Shown one piece after another: positions 14,894 through 15,504 of a stretch of 15,504 bases of DNA. The DNA lies in assembly GCA_007128345.1 (NCBI GenBank), contig SKXS01000245.1, positions 1 to 15,504 of the forward strand, written 5' to 3'. This DNA is from Spirochaetia bacterium. GTDB taxonomy: Bacteria; Spirochaetota; Spirochaetia; PWKH01. The notes beneath the pieces were generated by a model. The model was not told the DNA's origin and ran no database searches. It worked only from the letters and a program-made list of their open reading frames with translations. Position 1 is the stretch's first letter. Every line of letters begins with the position of its first letter. The position numbers were made by a program, and so were the translations under genes.

Positions 14894-15504
14894 CTACACC
14901 TCGTAGGTGGATGCTGACACATCTCCGCCGGTGCCGGTCCAGTTTGTGTGGAAGAACTTGCCCCGAGGCTGGTCGATCCGTTCATAGGTGTGGGCTCCGA
15001 AGTAGTCCCTCTGCGCCTGCAGCAGGTTTGCTGGAAGTCGATCACACCGGTAGCCGTCGTAGAAGTTGAGCGCCGTAGCAAATGCGGGGACCGGGAGTCC
15101 CTGCTCCACTGCCCAGGACACCACCTTCCTCCAGGATTTCTGGCAGCGTTCGATGACGCCTATGAAGTAGTCGTCCAGAAGCAGGTTGGAGAGCTCCTGA
15201 TTCTTGTCATAGGCATCCTTGATCTTGCCAAGAAAGACGCTTCGAATGATGCAGCCGCCCCGCCACATGAGGGCTATACCGCCGAAATTAAGGTTCCACC
15301 CCATTTCCTTTGCCGCTTCCCTCATGAGCATGTAGCCCTGGGCATAGGAGACAATCTTGGATGCCAGCAGTGCCTGGCGGATATCCTCAATAAAGGCCTT
15401 CTTGTCGCCGGTGAATGATGATTGTGGTCCCTTCAGCAGCTTGGAAGCCCGCACACGCTCATCCTTCATTGCTGAGAGACACCGTGAAAATACCGCTTCC
15501 CCAA
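14894..15504 (-). CDS. gnd: 6-phosphogluconate dehydrogenase (decarboxylating), C-terminal part
   Basis: The frame is open to the window edge (reading GEAVFSRCLSAMKDERV), so the 5' part lies outside. About 203 residues remain with an intact C-terminus. This is the all-helical dimerisation domain of the oxidative pentose-phosphate enzyme that converts 6-phosphogluconate and NADP+ to ribulose-5-phosphate, CO2 and NADPH. Recognisable blocks are EDIRQALLASKIVSYAQG, WRGGCIIRSVFL, ALNFYDGYR and the tail motif QRDYFGAHTYER. The latter reaches into the partner subunit's active site in known structures. The coding sequence ends normally with TAG at 14894 and is followed by a hairpin. Its position beside a ribulokinase remnant fits a pentose-metabolism locus. 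Confidence 0.95.
   Translation of the reverse strand, partial: GEAVFSRCLSAMKDERVRASKLLKGPQSSFTGDKKAFIEDIRQALLASKIVSYAQGYMLMREAAKEMGWNLNFGGIALMWRGGCIIRSVFLGKIKDAYDKNQELSNLLLDDYFIGVIERCQKSWRKVVSWAVEQGLPVPAFATALNFYDGYRCDRLPANLLQAQRDYFGAHTYERIDQPRGKFFHTNWTGTGGDVSASTYEV

Noticed and set aside
14948..15418. 156-codon plus-strand open frame over gnd
   Set aside because: It is antisense to the conserved 6-phosphogluconate dehydrogenase C-terminal domain; a shadow of codon bias.

Overview
The window is a roughly 50% GC bacterial segment. The strong SD sequences, the LoaP-type NusG paralogue (a family reported mainly from Firmicutes, Actinobacteria and Spirochaetes) and the style of the acyl-CoA synthetase suggest a spirochaete of the Spirochaeta/Sphaerochaeta/Treponema kind. 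That is an inference; no rRNA or other marker gene is present. I found no tRNA, rRNA or CRISPR array.

Layout. (1) Positions 1-1282, plus strand: the 3' end of a pyroglutamyl-peptidase gene, a small cupin and a LoaP/RfaH-like processive antiterminator. (2) Positions 1292-7370, minus strand: a five-gene transport operon. It starts from a good promoter with two inverted repeats and encodes a secreted solute-binding protein, an ABC ATPase, a fused double permease, a DeoR-family repressor and a DegT/StrS-type PLP aminotransferase. The transporter is of the Fe3+/AfuABC architecture, but the operon partners and the apparent lack of the iron-binding Tyr-Tyr pair point to an organic, probably sugar- or amine-like, substrate. 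The last gene runs head-to-head into loaP with nine bases between the stops and no terminator. (3) Positions 7472-8314, minus: a free-standing PP2C-like phosphatase, separated by a divergent promoter region from (4) positions 8548-10473, plus: a long-chain acyl-CoA synthetase. (5) Positions 10466-13928, minus: an ornithine-cyclodeaminase/EutC-like imine reductase, an aspartokinase and a D-2-hydroxyacid dehydrogenase, the last with its own promoter. The dehydrogenase and synthetase genes overlap tail-to-tail by 8 bp. (6) Positions 14064-14830: a scrapyard of broken genes, namely a frameshifted zinc-ribbon/GyrI-like ORF, the 3' end of an L-ribulokinase gene with a stub of a following gene, and the frameshifted 3' end of an IS110-family transposase joined to the ribulokinase remnant. 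(7) Positions 14894-15504, minus: the C-terminal part of 6-phosphogluconate dehydrogenase, followed by a perfect 15-bp hairpin.

How it works together. The minus-strand importer operon looks like a self-regulated uptake and conversion module: ligand import, DeoR control, PLP-dependent transamination. The cyclodeaminase/aspartokinase pair suggests imino-acid or aspartate-family metabolism. The right end looks like an eroded pentose-utilisation locus (ribulokinase beside gnd) damaged by an IS110 insertion and later deletion. I see no complete, clearly new system. The most unusual points are the isolated loaP, the importer/aminotransferase operon with its symmetric operators, and the IS110-ribulokinase chimera.
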